The translations under genes and the position numbers were made by a program. The notes under the pieces are model-generated. The model was given only the letters and a program-made list of their open reading frames with translations. It made no database searches and was not told the origin of the DNA. From Eutreptiella sp. 'Long Island Sound 2002' (lineage: Eukaryota > Euglenozoa > Euglenophyceae > Eutreptiales > Eutreptiaceae), in assembly GCA_964036045.1 (NCBI GenBank), contig OZ038383.1:35173394-35237393 (forward strand): a stretch of 64,000 bases of DNA, in the 5' to 3' direction. Shown here in pieces: positions 1 through 10,599 of the stretch; the stretch's first letter is position 1, and each line of letters starts with the position of its first letter.

Positions 1-159
1 CGGGTCGTTTAGCCTGGTGGCTATGCAAAGAAGGATGGCCAGGCCCGAGACCCTGCTCCTGCATGAGGTCCTGTCCTTCCCTGCACAGCCACTAGGCCAA
101 ACCTGAGGCCCTGTCCCAACCCAACCCAAACTCCGCAGTGGTAACCAAATCCGTGGTTA

Positions 160-276
160 CAGCCATGCGCCACCTTCCACTTCAGCTGTGTGCAACCGTC
201 CGCTACCTTGAACTTCAACTGTGCGCAGCCGTGCGCCATATTGAACTTCAGCCGTGCACGACCGTGCGTTACATTG
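160..276. repeat. 33-bp minisatellite, about 3.5 copies
   Basis: Tandem copies of a 33-bp unit, with phrases such as CTTCAGCCGTGTGCAACCGT followed by a CGCCATNTTGAA variant. A related isolated piece lies at about 690-765. No coding role is seen. The rest of 1-1209 holds only short, unrecognised open frames. It may be intron of the VPS13-like gene, but I could not confirm any exon there. Confidence 0.75.
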
Positions 277-1209
277 TTTACTGACCGGAAAGCCCCTTAA
301 GTGCCGGCTGCGTCTGATGATGGAGTTCATTGGTACAACAGGGGTGGGGGATCTATGTCGTCTTCTCCCTCTTTGCCAACAAAAGTTGCTGCACAAAACA
401 AACCAAGAAGCAGACCCAAAGTCCCTCAAGGATCAGGCTGCGGCATGATGGTTGGGATACAGTGCAGTCTTTGAAGCTCTTGACCGAGGAGTGCATGGCT
501 GAATTGCCTATTTTCCCTAGACATCGCCCCTTATGGGTGGACACATTGAGTGCTTGTAATGGTGCTTGGCCTGATGGGGTGCCAACATTTTATGAGTTGG
601 CCCAGAACTGACGGGGGGGTCTTGTTTAACACGCAGTGCCCTGAAACAAAACTCCACCAACACCATTCCTTTTCAATTGCATTTTCATGAAGTGCTAGTC
701 AAGCGTGCGCAAACGTGCGCCATCTTCAACTTCAGCCGTGTTCAACCGTACACACACGGCTGTAACCACAGGTCTGGCGGCCCTGTGCTACTCAAAAGAG
801 GGGTTCGCAGGAGGAATCTGAGCCTGTGCGTGTGAGGCGCTCCCAGGTCTCCCATGGGGCCTGCTTTCATGCTCCCAAAGGTCTCCTTTTCCTGCCACAC
901 CAGTTGGGGATTGAGGCGAGTCCACACCGTGGGTAGCTAAGAGGCCACCCCCCAGAACTCCCACTATACACTGGCATACGTTGTCTGTGGTCTGCTTGTC
1001 TGGAGAGCGTCCCACTGGATATGGACGATTGGGCAGTGGCAGTATTGTGCTGCACAGGAGGAGTTGTTGCCATCAGGGCCTGTCCACAAGACGTCCATGA
1101 ATATACTGATGCCGACAGTTTGCTGAGCCATTGCCCCCGCCTTCCAGTTCTGCATCCTTCGCCGGCCCAACCTGACCTTAGCCCTTGCCCTTTCCTGTCT
1201 CATGTGCAG

Positions 1210-1303
1210 ACTACTGACCAGCAACAAGGCACGTGCACCACGAAGCGCACTATTGTGAACAGCGATGATGATTCACGCGCAATTAAATTAAGCGTGCGAT
1301 CAC
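1210..1303 (+). CDS. VPS13-like gene, candidate exon 1 (least certain)
   Basis: This stretch follows a TGTGCAG acceptor and reads in frame as TTDQQQGTCTTKRTIVNSDD then SRAIKLSVRS, ending at a TCAC|GTGAAG donor. The peptide IKLSVRS followed by GYMEGKYWNSF resembles the strand pattern that precedes the SHR-BD region of VPS13 proteins (hydrophobic strand, then W-S/N-x-hydrophobic). It ends in phase 1 and joins the next exon, which starts with the two bases TA (codon CTA, Leu), over a 39-bp intron. The same frame runs through that 39-bp gap and meets a single TGA at 1324-1326, so a mini-intron, a recoded stop or a sequence error are all possible. The acceptor choice is also uncertain. Confidence 0.4.
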
Positions 1304-1342
1304 GTGAAGTTGAAGCCCAGGCCTGATTTGTGCAAAACGCAG

Positions 1343-1538
1343 TAGGGTATATGGAGGGCAAATACTGGAATTCTTTTGTTCAGGTGCCCTGTTACAATAT
1401 CGATAACACTGCGTCCCTGAATTTGTCTGTCGTCAACACTATCACAAACCCAACATTCGCTCTGAGAGAGATCCGAGTATACTGCTCCTATTGGCTCATC
1501 AACAATACAGGCTGGCCCTTTGGCAGACTGGACCTGAG
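1343..1538 (+). CDS. VPS13-like gene, exon 2: start of the SHR-BD/VAB-type region
   Basis: The exon encodes GYMEGKYWNSFVQVPCYN... and ends with LREIRVYCSYWLINNTGWPF then GRLDLR. The phrase Y-W-L-I-N-N-T-G is the clearest hallmark of VPS13 proteins (the 'YWxxNxTGLPL' motif at the start of the classical SHR-BD region). VPS13 proteins are long rod-like lipid-transfer proteins that bridge organelles at contact sites; this C-terminal region recruits the protein to membranes through adaptor peptides. The donor CTGAG|GTGTTG leaves phase 2. A second acceptor (TTTGTTCAG, exon start 1384, phase 0) is equally plausible for the 5' edge. The gene is identified from motifs across ten exons with consistent phases; the paralogue type is not determined. 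Confidence 0.8.
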
Positions 1539-1729
1539 GTGTTGTCTGTGCAATGCTCTTCTCCTGCTGCTGAAAGTGGATTCTGGTTGTGCATGCATTT
1601 GTGTCGACAGGATCAGAACCTAGTGGCACTGTACTGTGCCTGCTGGGTAGATTCGAGCGCTTTGTCAATCTTTGACTCAGATCGTAGCAGTGAGTGCTGC
1701 ACTGATGCATCAGTCTCACCCTTCTCGTC

Positions 1730-1915
1730 CTCTTCATGGTCGTTTTTCTCTTCCTCCTCCTTGTTCTCGTCTTCCTCCTTGTGGTCGCCTCATTGGTCGT
1801 CGTCATTGGTCGTTGTCATCGTCATCGTGCCTCATCGGTCGTCCTCGTTCTCGTCCTTGACGTCGTCGTCGCCGTCCTCGTCCTCATCCTCATCCTGATC
1901 CTCAACAGGCTCCAA
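1730..1915. repeat. (TCC/TCG)n low-complexity tract in intron 2
   Basis: Imperfect trinucleotide-like repeats (TCCTC, TCGTC, TCATC). They translate to serine-rich sequence on the plus strand and Glu/Asp-rich sequence on the minus strand. The tract lies between exons whose phases join without it. I read it as intronic low-complexity sequence, not coding. Confidence 0.6.
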
Positions 1916-2564
1916 TCCTGAGGCTCCTTTGACGTACAAAAATGATCTGTCCCTATATTTTCCTAGTGTCGGCGTTGCACTGCATCAACTGTTCATCAGA
2001 AGAAAGGTCAACCCCCCGCACTCCACTTAAAAGGGGGGGTTGGTCATCTCAGATCGGAGACGGGGTTTCTGGGGATATGAAAGGTGCAGAAAAACGTGTG
2101 CTGCTGAATGGTGTGCAGGGCTTGAGGGCGGTCCTCGCTCAAATGGGACAAAACAAGTGATCAGTTTTGCCTCCAACTGCTTCTGGCCATGCTTAGCGTG
2201 CAATCCAATTAGATGGCCTCCTTTGCTGCGCAAGAGGGTTTGTCGAGTTGCGTGCAAGACAAGGACAAGAGCCAGCCATTTGCCTCGCATACCTTTGCAC
2301 GTACACCAGCCGGTATGCCGGTCTGGTATGGTGAGACTGGGAGATCCTTTGAGGACTTGTTGCCCTGTTGAAGGGTCGACACTCACATAATTCCGTGACA
2401 GCCAACAGATCTCCGGAGCCCCCCAGCGTCGGAAACACTCGCTGGCCTCAGTGCATGTCTTCTTTTGTGTTACGGGACCCTCAACTTAGAAGTGCCGCCC
2501 TCCGATGCCCTGCACCCTAGGCTCCTGTGCCTGTCACTCCTGCCCTCCCGCATGCATGTCTCAG

Positions 2565-2634
2565 GAATGACGGCAACCCTATGGCCGGATTTATCAAGGA
2601 GAGCCATGGGCCACACCCCGTGCTATTCAGTCAG
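2565..2634 (+). CDS. VPS13-like gene, exon 3
   Basis: A 70-bp exon between ATGTCTCAG| and CAG|GTGTGT. Its first base completes the AG left by exon 2 (AGG, Arg). It then reads NDGNPMAGFIKESHGPHPVL then FSQ. In VPS13 proteins the NxTGLPL motif is followed by a variable acidic/glycine segment and a short 'PxLFS' motif; HPVLFS matches that position. The exon ends in phase 0. Without the flanking exons it would not be recognisable, so the support comes from phase, splice sites and motif order. Confidence 0.75.
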
Positions 2635-3506
2635 GTGTGTCTCATGGGTGCTGAAAATGGATTGCGGGTTCTGCACGTTCCTTCGTGCAACACCGCGGTT
2701 AAGACGGGCCACAATGACAACGGTGGCATTTTGATAAAATGATGTTGACAGGTGACCATGATAAAAGAACAAAAGACGCTGTGACCTCCGGGGAACAGGA
2801 GCACAAATGTGGCACCTGCACAGATTTGGAACCTGTGGGAATGAAAATGTGATTTCATGATGAAATCCACATGATTATGTATTCAGGCAACAACGTCCAC
2901 AAATGGCTGAACCCAGCTCATTGACGGCCAGACTGTGGGTGTGCAACACTGGACAGAGAATCTTTTGCGTCCATCAGGACTGGACGTCTTTGCACTGTGC
3001 CGAGGATAGCATTGAAAGTGAACATCTGGAACCAACATGCCTGCGGCACGCTTGTTGGCCCCACTCACCAGGCCAGTGTCCATCTCAGGTGCTGTTGTAG
3101 GGGACATTCTGGGCCCGGATACAGCAGTGGCCCTGCTTTTGTCTTTTGTCTTCCTCCTGAAGCAGATAGCCAGACAAACACCTTGCCTTCGACTGCAAGG
3201 ATGTAATGCTTTATTTTGGTCAAACAGTTGAAGGAGGGCTGGTCGCCAAACCACCTCTTCAGGCCAAATAAAAACAATGAGGTCATGATGTAAAAAAGGC
3301 TGCCTAAGGTCCCAGGGTACCCTGCAGAGATGTACGAGTCAGTGAGATGATGTGTGGAGATGGGTGTGTGTTGTCGTATCTTCTTGGCCCTCTGTGACCT
3401 TAGGAGGAGAGCAAAGGGGCGGCTGCTGGGCTATCATAGAAAGACAGTACACATATACGTCACAGGCACACCTGCTAAGGCAGACAAATATGTTGCACAT
3501 TTGCCT

Positions 3507-4613
3507 GGGGAAGGGGAAAAAATGTTTGCGCGGGGGGGGGGGGGGGCGTTCGAACCCCCCGAAGGAGGGGGAAGCGGGTTGGAAAAGGGGCTCAAATGTC
3601 AGGACCGTTCATAGCACAAAATTTTGGGACTTTTTCTCCACTGAACTGAAAAAATTTCCGGAACTAATTCTCGCCGGTCCCTAGGGGGTGTAAAAGGCAC
3701 GGGCAGAGCCTAGGCGGTAATTCCCTAGTGCGCTCAACCGTGATGGGCGATGTCCGACGGGTGTAACACCCTTTTTAGGCAGATCCAATTGGGGGAGGGG
3801 GAAAAAGAAAAAACTGAGGACCGGGGGCGCCCGGGGCTCCTCCTCAGGAGTCGCAATGCCCAACCCCCTTATAAAGTGGGCTAAGCGAAATACGCACTCA
3901 GACCCCCCCCATCCCTTGGGGCCTATAAAGGTGGCGGCCACGTCTCCTACGGACACTCCCACCCAGTCCAGAAAGGAGGAATAAACAAGTATCTTTTTTC
4001 AGCACCATTTCTGGGTTTTCCGCATTTTACCATAGCCATAGCCAGACAATTGGCTGCCATCAAAAGTGCTCCGAACCCCCCTCCTCGGCATTCCCGATTG
4101 CTTCTGGTTCTGTCGTGAATGCTCCATAGAGAGGTGTGATGTTGATTCTCGCCTCCGAGACTTAGATTATGCACCGTCAGTGTATGCTCCATCTTCTAGT
4201 GGTACTTCCATGTCCACTTCCACTTCTAGCTCAAGCACTGACTCTGACACCGACTCGACAAGTTCTGATTCTGCTTCTGATAGCCGCAGTTCTGCATCTA
4301 ATTCCTCTGATTTGTCAGATTCTTCATCTGACGCCGAGTTGTAGTGTCATCAGGAGACCATGGTGGGGCGCTCCATTCTTTTTTTTTGTGTGCTATGGGA
4401 TGTAGCCCTAATTGACCGGACATAAGTACCACCACTGTTGGTGGGGGTTGGGGGACTATTGGAAATCACATTTCATCTTTGAACGGTCCTTTTTTAGTCA
4501 AACAAGCCATTTTTTTGGCCGCCGGACGTTTGAGCCCTGAAGGGGGGGGGGGCATTCAGGATAGGGGCTCAAACGGCCTCCCGCCCGCGCAAACCTTTTT
4601 TCCCCCACCCCTC
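3507..4613. mobile_element. 1.1-kb element with long terminal inverted repeats
   Basis: The left end (GGGGAAAAAATGTTTGCGCG at about 3513-3532) is matched by the reverse complement of the right end (GGGGAAAAAAGGTTTGCGCG, about 4586-4605). The inverted similarity continues inward for roughly 100 bp with gaps: a G-run, a GGGGCTCAAA block (3587-3597 against 4565-4575) and an AGGACCGTTC block (3600-3610 against 4480-4490). This is typical of a DNA transposon or a MITE-like derivative. I could not define a clear target-site duplication, so the superfamily is open. It lies in an intron of the VPS13-like gene. Confidence 0.7.
4066..4344 (+). CDS. Ser/Asp-rich reading frame inside the TIR element
   Basis: A 92-codon open frame. 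An N-terminal part has four cysteines (DCFWFCRECSIERC), followed by SRLRDLDYAPSVYAPS and a 60-residue run of Ser, Asp and Thr ending in SDSSSDAEL and a TAG stop. The frame is open upstream of its first ATG only to the TAG at about 4030. Acidic Ser-rich tails occur on some transposase-associated proteins, but I see no DDE/D catalytic triad, and 92 residues is far too short for an autonomous transposase. It is probably a remnant C-terminus or chance coding within a non-autonomous element. Function unknown. Confidence 0.35.
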   Translation: MLRTPLLGIPDCFWFCRECSIERCDVDSRLRDLDYAPSVYAPSSSGTSMSTSTSSSSTDSDTDSTSSDSASDSRSSASNSSDLSDSSSDAEL

Positions 4614-4944
4614 AGGTGCATGAGCTCGCAAATATGGTGAGCCTTCTGTTCTGAAATTTCACTTTCACTGTCCACTGTAACTCAATGCGAGAGTGTGCGC
4701 GACAGTGTTGACCCCACTTTTCTCGCTGCAGTCAATTTCGCTGAAATGTGCAGTGCAGGTTTCATGTCTTGGCTTTGCGAATGCGGATCAGCACCTCGCG
4801 GTTTTTGAGCAGTACTCCTGGTTGTAGCCCACTGGTATTGGTGCTTATTGTCACCTGTGCACCCTGCACAGACCGCACAGAAGCATAGTCGCCCCCAGCC
4901 CCCAGCCCCACACTGTGCACTGGCCAGCAGCGTTGCTCCTGCAG

Positions 4945-5070
4945 GATGATTTTGACCCTTTTGGACATGGGATGAATGTGATCATTGATGACTCGGAGGT
5001 GAGCAGGGAGTTTCCAGTCGACACGGTGGGGCAACGGGGCCAAGTGAAGGTGCACAGTAAGAACAAGAAG
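4945..5070 (+). CDS. VPS13-like gene, exon 4
   Basis: A 126-bp, 42-codon exon between TCCTGCAG| and AAG|GTGTGA, phase 0 on both sides. It reads DDFDPFGHGMNVIIDDSEVS then REFPVDTVGQRGQVKVHSKN and KK. The signature xVxxDSxxSxxFPVDTVGxxGxV is the 'WSxPFsiDtvG' beta-strand block that recurs in the VPS13 SHR-BD region; here the usual Trp-Ser is replaced by Val-Ser. It is in the expected order after the NNTG and LFS motifs. The opposite strand also carries a long open frame here, which I treat as a shadow. Confidence 0.82.
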
Positions 5071-5972
5071 GTGTGACTCTGCGTCTGGGAAGGACGGTGA
5101 TGTGCTGTGGGGGAAGCGGATGAGTGAACGTGGCCTGCTCTTGGCTTTGGTTGCTGCATTTTGACGAATCAACACTCGCAGAGATCGGGCACCGCCAGCC
5201 AGGGCAGGGGCAGAACGCGAGGTATTTATTGGTTCACGTTGTTGAAGCCTGACACTACCAGCCTGGCTTATCTGAAATGTTCTCCAGAGACAGAGACCGC
5301 CGTCCTGTTGCATCCCAGTGATCTGTCTGCTCAATTTCACTTGCTGTCAAGGGACGGCCCTGCTCCTGGTCAGACAACACCACGGCAGCTGACAGTTTCT
5401 CATCTCCATCTGGGCTTTCCAGTTCACCTGCCACCTCAGGCTGTAATGGGGTTGTTTGGCTAGCCTGAAGAGGGCGTGTTGTTGGGACTCATCAGAGTCC
5501 TGTGCAGAGGTTGTGACATCAAGACTGGGCGCCTACATACATTGGAAACACCACATACCTCTTTTGGGGCTGATTTGCATACCTTACCTCAAGACGGCAG
5601 GTTAGGCCGCCCATGCCTCTTTTGCGAGGTAAATTGTCTCCTCATAAGTTTGTGGTTGTGAACCTGCACAAAGCCCCTCTCCCACTGCATCGCTGGACCC
5701 GTTTTTCGAGGTGGGAGGGTGGCTGGGAATCGACCCAGACGTTTGTCCCCTTTCTGCAGGAATCAGCTCACCCAAACCCCACCGGTAAAGGACTGAGTCA
5801 GCTAAACGATTGGAGAACTCACAGCGGAAAAGTGGCAACCGCAACAGCCAGCGGGAGAGTTTCGGACTGGGCTGCAGATTCTCTGCAGCTTTTCCCTCCT
5901 TTGCCATATTCCCTCCACACGGACACGGGTGTAGTTAGGAGCATTGCAAACCCTGGTGCACTCCTTTGACAG

Positions 5973-6059
5973 GTCACGTACAATCTCGGAGTTTCGATTG
6001 ACCTGGCCCCTGGAGATTTCAGTCGCACAAAAGTGGTGCGGTTGTCACCACTTTTTGAG
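5973..6059 (+). CDS. VPS13-like gene, exon 5 (last exon before the giant intron)
   Basis: An 87-bp, 29-codon exon from TTTGACAG| to GAG|GTGCCT, phase 0 at both ends. It reads VTYNLGVSIDLAPGDFSRTK then VVRLSPLFE. This matches the family pattern 'Y-x-L/I-G-V-x-I ... F-x-R-T-K-V-V-x-x-x-P-x-F' that follows the FPVDTVG block. The family sequence continues with an Asn-rich strand (N-x-T) and a glutamine pair. That continuation is not found anywhere in the following 46 kb, but begins exactly at 52224. Confidence 0.85.
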
Positions 6060-6119
6060 GTGCCTTTCCAATCACTCGGTGTCTCTGTTGAACACAGTCT
6101 GCAGTCTCACATCCCTGTG

Positions 6120-6300
6120 GGTGTACCACACGCCACACCACACTTCAACACCCCACCCCACCTGACCCGACCCCATCCCACCCCACACCACCCCGCACCA
6201 CACCACCACCACTCCACCTCACCACATTCCACCCCACCCCGCCTCACACCGCACCACACCACACCACACCACACCGCACCACACCGCACCACACCACACC
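6120..6300. repeat. (ACACC)n / (CCCCACACC)n microsatellite
   Basis: Imperfect pentanucleotide repeat CACACCACACC with C-rich variants. It directly abuts the LINE-like fragment that begins near 6299. Shorter tracts of the same repeat abut the second fragment copy (51256-51295) and precede the acceptor of the giant intron (about 52115-52150). Confidence 0.85.
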
Positions 6301-6835
6301 CGATGCACAAGTGGCGTCCATCTGGGTCACGAACACCCCGGAGGCCAAGGAGCGAGTGTTGCGAGGCTCCACGGAGCTCAAGCCGTCCGCGGTCCTTTGG
6401 TACATGGGTACCGATGTATTCCCTCAGGGAAAGCCTACAGTGCCCCGCAACGTCTCGGCCATCGGCGCGGAGAGCTAGAGGTAGATGACACCCTAACGCC
6501 TGACCCCCGACGCGGCCATGATGGTCATGAAGGCCAAGGTCATGCCGAAGCTGTTCGCAGCGGCTAGCGTGTACCGTCCCATCGCCACCATCTAGCAAGC
6601 CAATGACGTGCTGCTCGTTTGGTGCTGGAAGCAGGTCACCGGTACATCCCGCCACGCCCACACGGAGTCTTTGTGGGGACCGTGGAGGGGTGGATGCATG
6701 GGGCTTCGCCGGTCGGAGCACTCATGGAAGGTGGCCCTGGAGTGGGTACGCCAGGGACCATGGGCGAATGACCACTTCCAGCGGGCCCAAGGGGCCTACT
6801 TGGTAGAGTGCCATGCCATGACACGGCGGCTGCCC
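6299..6835 (+). pseudogene. LINE-like retrotransposon fragment, copy A
   Basis: Broken reading frames give IWVTNTPEAKERVLRGSTEL, VLWYMGTDVFPQGKPTVPRN, LTPDAAMMVMKAKVMPKLFA, QANDVLLVWCWKQVTG and SLWGPWRGGCMG, separated by stops and frameshifts. The 'Y-M/L-G' phrase followed by a lysine-rich helix and an N-x-x-L-L segment is the usual order just after the catalytic core of non-LTR reverse transcriptases (thumb region). That assignment is an inference from pattern only. A near-identical direct copy lies at 51291-51835. Neither copy is intact. Confidence 0.5.
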
Positions 6836-7239
6836 TGCGGTGATAGCCCCGGGCCAGTGGACCCACCACCGTTACCGCTAGGGGGAGGGGGGCGGAAAAA
6901 ATTTCACCCCGGTAGGCGAAATTTAAACCCAAGGGTTAAACACACGTGTCGTGGTTGAAAAAAAACCTGACCCAAAGTTGAAAAAGTGCCCGATTTTGGG
7001 GGTATATCCGGGACCACTGTTGGGGTTGAAAAAATGCATGTTAGTGGCGCACAACTAATCACCGCCGATTGATTGCAACATTGGAAGGCGTGGTGGACGG
7101 TTCATTAAATAGGGTAACTCTACTTGAGCTTGGAGGCTTAGAGCTACCGCGGCAGATGTATTGCAATCCAGAGGTCCCCGGATTTGGGCAGTACGCTCTT
7201 TTTTGTTCAAAGCGTGCTGCCCAGGCAGGGCCCCCTGGG

Positions 7240-7730
7240 GGCGCCGTCCACACTGTGCGTCTTGCTCATACGTTGTTTGTTTGTTCCGAATGCTGGTTAT
7301 AGTCGGAAGTGGGTCTGGGTTGTGTGGTTTGACATGTGGTCACTAGGAAGGCCAAGGACTCATTCTGGTTGCACATCTCAAAAATCTTTCCTCACACATT
7401 GCGTGGTCCGTGCTGAATGTCTGTGCTTTTCGGGAATGTGGCTGGGCTATGTGGCCACACACACGGCCTGGAGGAGCTCATCTACAGTTCATCCACATTG
7501 TGTGTCTTGCTCATGCATTGTTTGTTTGTTTGGTGCTGGGTTTGGGCTATCTCGCCAGACACGTGGTCAACAGGAACCTCATGGACTCATTCTAGCTGCA
7601 CATCTCAAAACCCTTTGCTCACACGTTGCTTGGTCGTGCCGAATGTTCGTGCTTTTCGGGAGTGTGACCGGGCTGTGTGGTCACACACATGTCCCGCGAA
7701 AGCTCGTGGACAGTGCGAGCATTCCTATTA
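7240..7730. repeat. ~240-bp degenerate tandem duplication inside transposon relic
   Basis: Two consecutive units share CACACTGTGCGTCTTGCTCA / CACATTGTGTGTCTTGCTCA, the following TTGTTTGTTTG stretch, CATCTCAAAA and the 'TTTTCGGGANTGTGNC' block. A related single unit occurs at about 62665-62790 in the second copy of the element, so the repeat belongs to this transposon family. Confidence 0.6.
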
Positions 7731-8231
7731 AACCCCTCTTCCCCATTCTAGTTGCAGCTACTTCAAATCTTCCACCTCACATGTCGCACAATTGCACAGC
7801 ACGGAATTTTTTTTTACTAGCAGATTTTAGATGCAGTGACTGGCATGTTGTTTCCGAAATCCTCAAACCAATCGGGCGTACTGCTGGGAACATCGCGGCC
7901 GAGTGGTCCGGCCAATCTTCCTTCAGCCTGGGCGACATGGAAGGGTGCCTGCTGAAACTGGTCAAGAAAACGCTTCCGATGTTCGGAAGCAATGCTCCCG
8001 ATGATTGCTTCCGATGGCTGGTTGCCATCATACCAGCGCTGCTTCCAGAAGGCCTTGGGCAATGGCATGGACCCACCGCGACGCCCAAAACCCTGCCCTA
8101 ATCCCATGGGATTTAACAAAAAGTTGTGAACCGACTCATGACACTGCCACCCAGATCCGTGGCCGAAATAGGTGAATTGGTGCTTGGAGGACACCATGAT
8201 CACAGAAAATGAAGGTACTTTTTTTCGACCG

Positions 8232-8595
8232 GCATGCCCCACCATAAGTCAGGGCGACCAAGTTGCCACACACCGCCATAAGTTAGGGGTACCAAGTTGC
8301 CACAGACCACCATAAGTTAGGGGGACCAAGTTGCCACACACCACCGCAAGTTAGGGGAACCAAGTTGCCACACACCACCATAAGTTAGGGGGACCAAGTT
8401 GCCACACACCACCATAAGTTAGGGGGACCAAGTTGTCACACACCACCATAAGTTAGGGGGACCAAGTTGCCACACACTACCATAAGTTAGGGGGACCAAG
8501 TTGCCATACACCAAGATAAGTTAGGGGGACCAAGTTGCCACACACCACCACAAGTTAGGAGGACCAAATTGCAACACACCGGCATAAATTAGGGC
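8232..8595. repeat. 34-bp tandem repeat, about 11 copies
   Basis: Unit contains CCAAGTTGCCACACACCACC followed by ATAAGTTAGGGGGA. Copies differ by one to three bases, and the array decays at the right edge (AAGATAAG, GGCATAAATTAGG). It lies within the transposon relic and has no coding role. Confidence 0.9.
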
Positions 8596-8846
8596 CGTTT
8601 TTAGAAGGCAATTGCGTCCCCACTCATGCTCATGCACGAGGGTCCCAGCGGCCAGCGCCTGTTGTCGTCGATGTTGGTGCAACATCTAGCTTGGTGCCCG
8701 TAACCCATTTGCTGAGTGAGGGGGACTTCTTCCCTACCGACACTGAAGGCATCGGGACCCTGTGATTGGCCACGGCTTGCCATGGTAGCCGGGGCAGCTT
8801 CTCTTTGAGGAGTGGCGGAGCATTGTACATTAGTGAATTTTATATA

Positions 8847-8882
8847 CCGGTGGTGGTGGTGGTGGTGGTGGTGGTGGTGGTT
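8847..8882. repeat. (GGT)n microsatellite and nearby G-run
   Basis: About twelve GGT trinucleotides, followed at 8926-8942 by an uninterrupted G homopolymer of roughly 17 bases. Confidence 0.9.
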
Positions 8883-9859
8883 GGAGGGGCGGTGAATTTG
8901 GCGTTTTTTGACATATACCGATTTTGGGGGGGGGGGGGGGGGTCATTGTATGATCATCCCTAGGTATGGTGCACACCTCACACCGGGCGCGCGCTCCCAA
9001 AATCAGCTCCAAAAACGCTTCCCATGTCGGAAGCAATGCTTCCGATGAATGGTTGCAAACTGCTGACCACAGTTGGGTGTAGTGCCCCCACCGATCAATC
9101 CGGGAAAAAGCTCCCGATGTCGGAAGCAACGCTCCCGATGGGCGGAGGATGATTGGACCCGTTGCTGACGATGCTGCCAACAAAATCGGAAGAATGACTG
9201 ACACCAAGGGTTGGCATGGTGCCAAGTATTTCCGTGCCAAACAAAAATTCCGCGCTGTGCGTTTGAGCGACATGTGTTCTCACGAATGGCTGACATCCGC
9301 GCATTCACCCCCCACTTGGCTTCCATTAGTGTCACACCTGATTGGTGGGACCACCACATGCCACATCGCAAGTAAGAAGTGGTTGTGCCCTTGTGGCCCA
9401 CATCGCAGCTCCCAAACTGCAAGGCGTTTGCCATCCACTCCTCGGGTACCCAGTATTCGGATTGGGTGTGGTATAGCAAAGCTCTGCCGTAGTTCGCTTA
9501 GAGAAGTATCAGCTCAGATATTGCCCTACTAAACATGCTCATCCGCGTGGACAACCATCCGGAACTTCTTGGGGCTGTCCGGCTAGCATCTACACTGGCT
9601 GCAGCCGGTGCAGCAATCTTGGCACTTAACGGCTGCTTACCCCATTGTAGCCCATGACGAGGGCTCCATAGATGTGGCACTTTTGCATCAACGGACTTCA
9701 TGTGGAGAATGTGGTCAACGTCTCCCACGATGCCCAAGCGGATTGTGCGCCACGTGTTTCCGGCGCACTATGGCATTTGCTAGTGGCGGCGACGTGAGGG
9801 CTCTAGCGCAGCGGCTCGAGCAGGACCTGGCGGCGTACCACGCCACCACTATGGCGACC

Positions 9860-10218
9860 GTGGTGTTCTTAGCACCCCACACTGCGGAGGGGTACTCTGC
9901 CATCCTTGTGTAGGTCATCCCCACATGTGTGAAGTTCAAGGCAGAGCATCGTTGTGATGTGCGGAAGCACATGTCAGAGCGATGCAGCACCGATGCACCG
10001 CTGCACCGCTGCCTTGCGGACCACCATGGCGTTTTGCTGCCCGAGGATACAGACGGTGACACGGGGCGGTCCCGCGAGATGCAAGACGCACTTTATGCTC
10101 TGGGCGACGGCACCCACTTGTGGATACCACAGGTTCCACCCATTCCGTTCCAAACGGATATGTTTGGAAGGTGTGGAAACTTTGACCCCGCCCCCCCCCC
10201 CCCATGTGATGAAACAGG
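9860..10218 (+). other. Donor segment of the fragment captured by the satellite
   Basis: This ~358-bp stretch, from GTGGTGTTCTTAGCACCCCA to GATGAAACAG, is part of the transposon relic's degenerate coding sequence (EHRCDVRKHMSERCSTDAPL...). It reappears almost unchanged at 15169-15519 and 16654-17003 inside the 41-bp satellite. Only a few substitutions and a different C-run length separate the copies. Because the flanking transposon sequence is present only here, this is the source copy. Confidence 0.8.
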
Positions 10219-10599
10219 CATCCCACATGTTGGGGGGGATGGCCCTTGTTTTGTAAGAGAAGCTATCCTTTGGAGTGTTGCAGGAGCTGCACAACCATTG
10301 TGACGCCCCCAAGCCTCATTTGCCCCCCGTGCCCGATCACAAACAAGTGGTTGAGCCCGCGTTTGACCTCTTGATAGAGATGGTCCCCGTAGGCCGGGCA
10401 GCCTTGAGGACCTGAAATTGTCACCGCCTCTGCTCCATGCCGGTAGCGATGCCGTTATTTTGAGTACAGTGTTTGAAAGATTTTTGGAGGTTTTGAGCAA
10501 CACAGAGCTGCCGCCAACTGTAGCACTGGAAAACATCACCGAGGCTGGATACACCATTGACCTCATCTAGCTTCGGTGTCAACCATTCCGGGAGTGCTA

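Larger units (their letters stand above)
2635..4944. other. Intron 3 of the VPS13-like gene
   Basis: GT-AG intron of 2,310 bp joining phase-0 exon ends. It contains a 1.1-kb terminal-inverted-repeat element (about 3507-4613). The first part (2635-3500) has open frames on both strands around 2883-3254 but no recognisable domain. Confidence 0.7.

Noticed and set aside
1300-1806. A 168-codon Arg/Lys-rich minus-strand frame
   Set aside because: It lies antisense to the YWLINNTGWPF exon and a trinucleotide repeat; the basic composition comes from the repeat.
2883-3254. A 123-codon minus-strand frame in intron 3
   Set aside because: It has no recognisable domain, overlaps similar-sized frames on the other strand and lies between exons that join without it. 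GC content makes such antisense frames common here.
4762-5340. A 192-codon minus-strand frame opposite exon 4
   Set aside because: The plus strand carries the VPS13 motif FPVDTVG with splice sites and correct phase, so the minus frame is a shadow.
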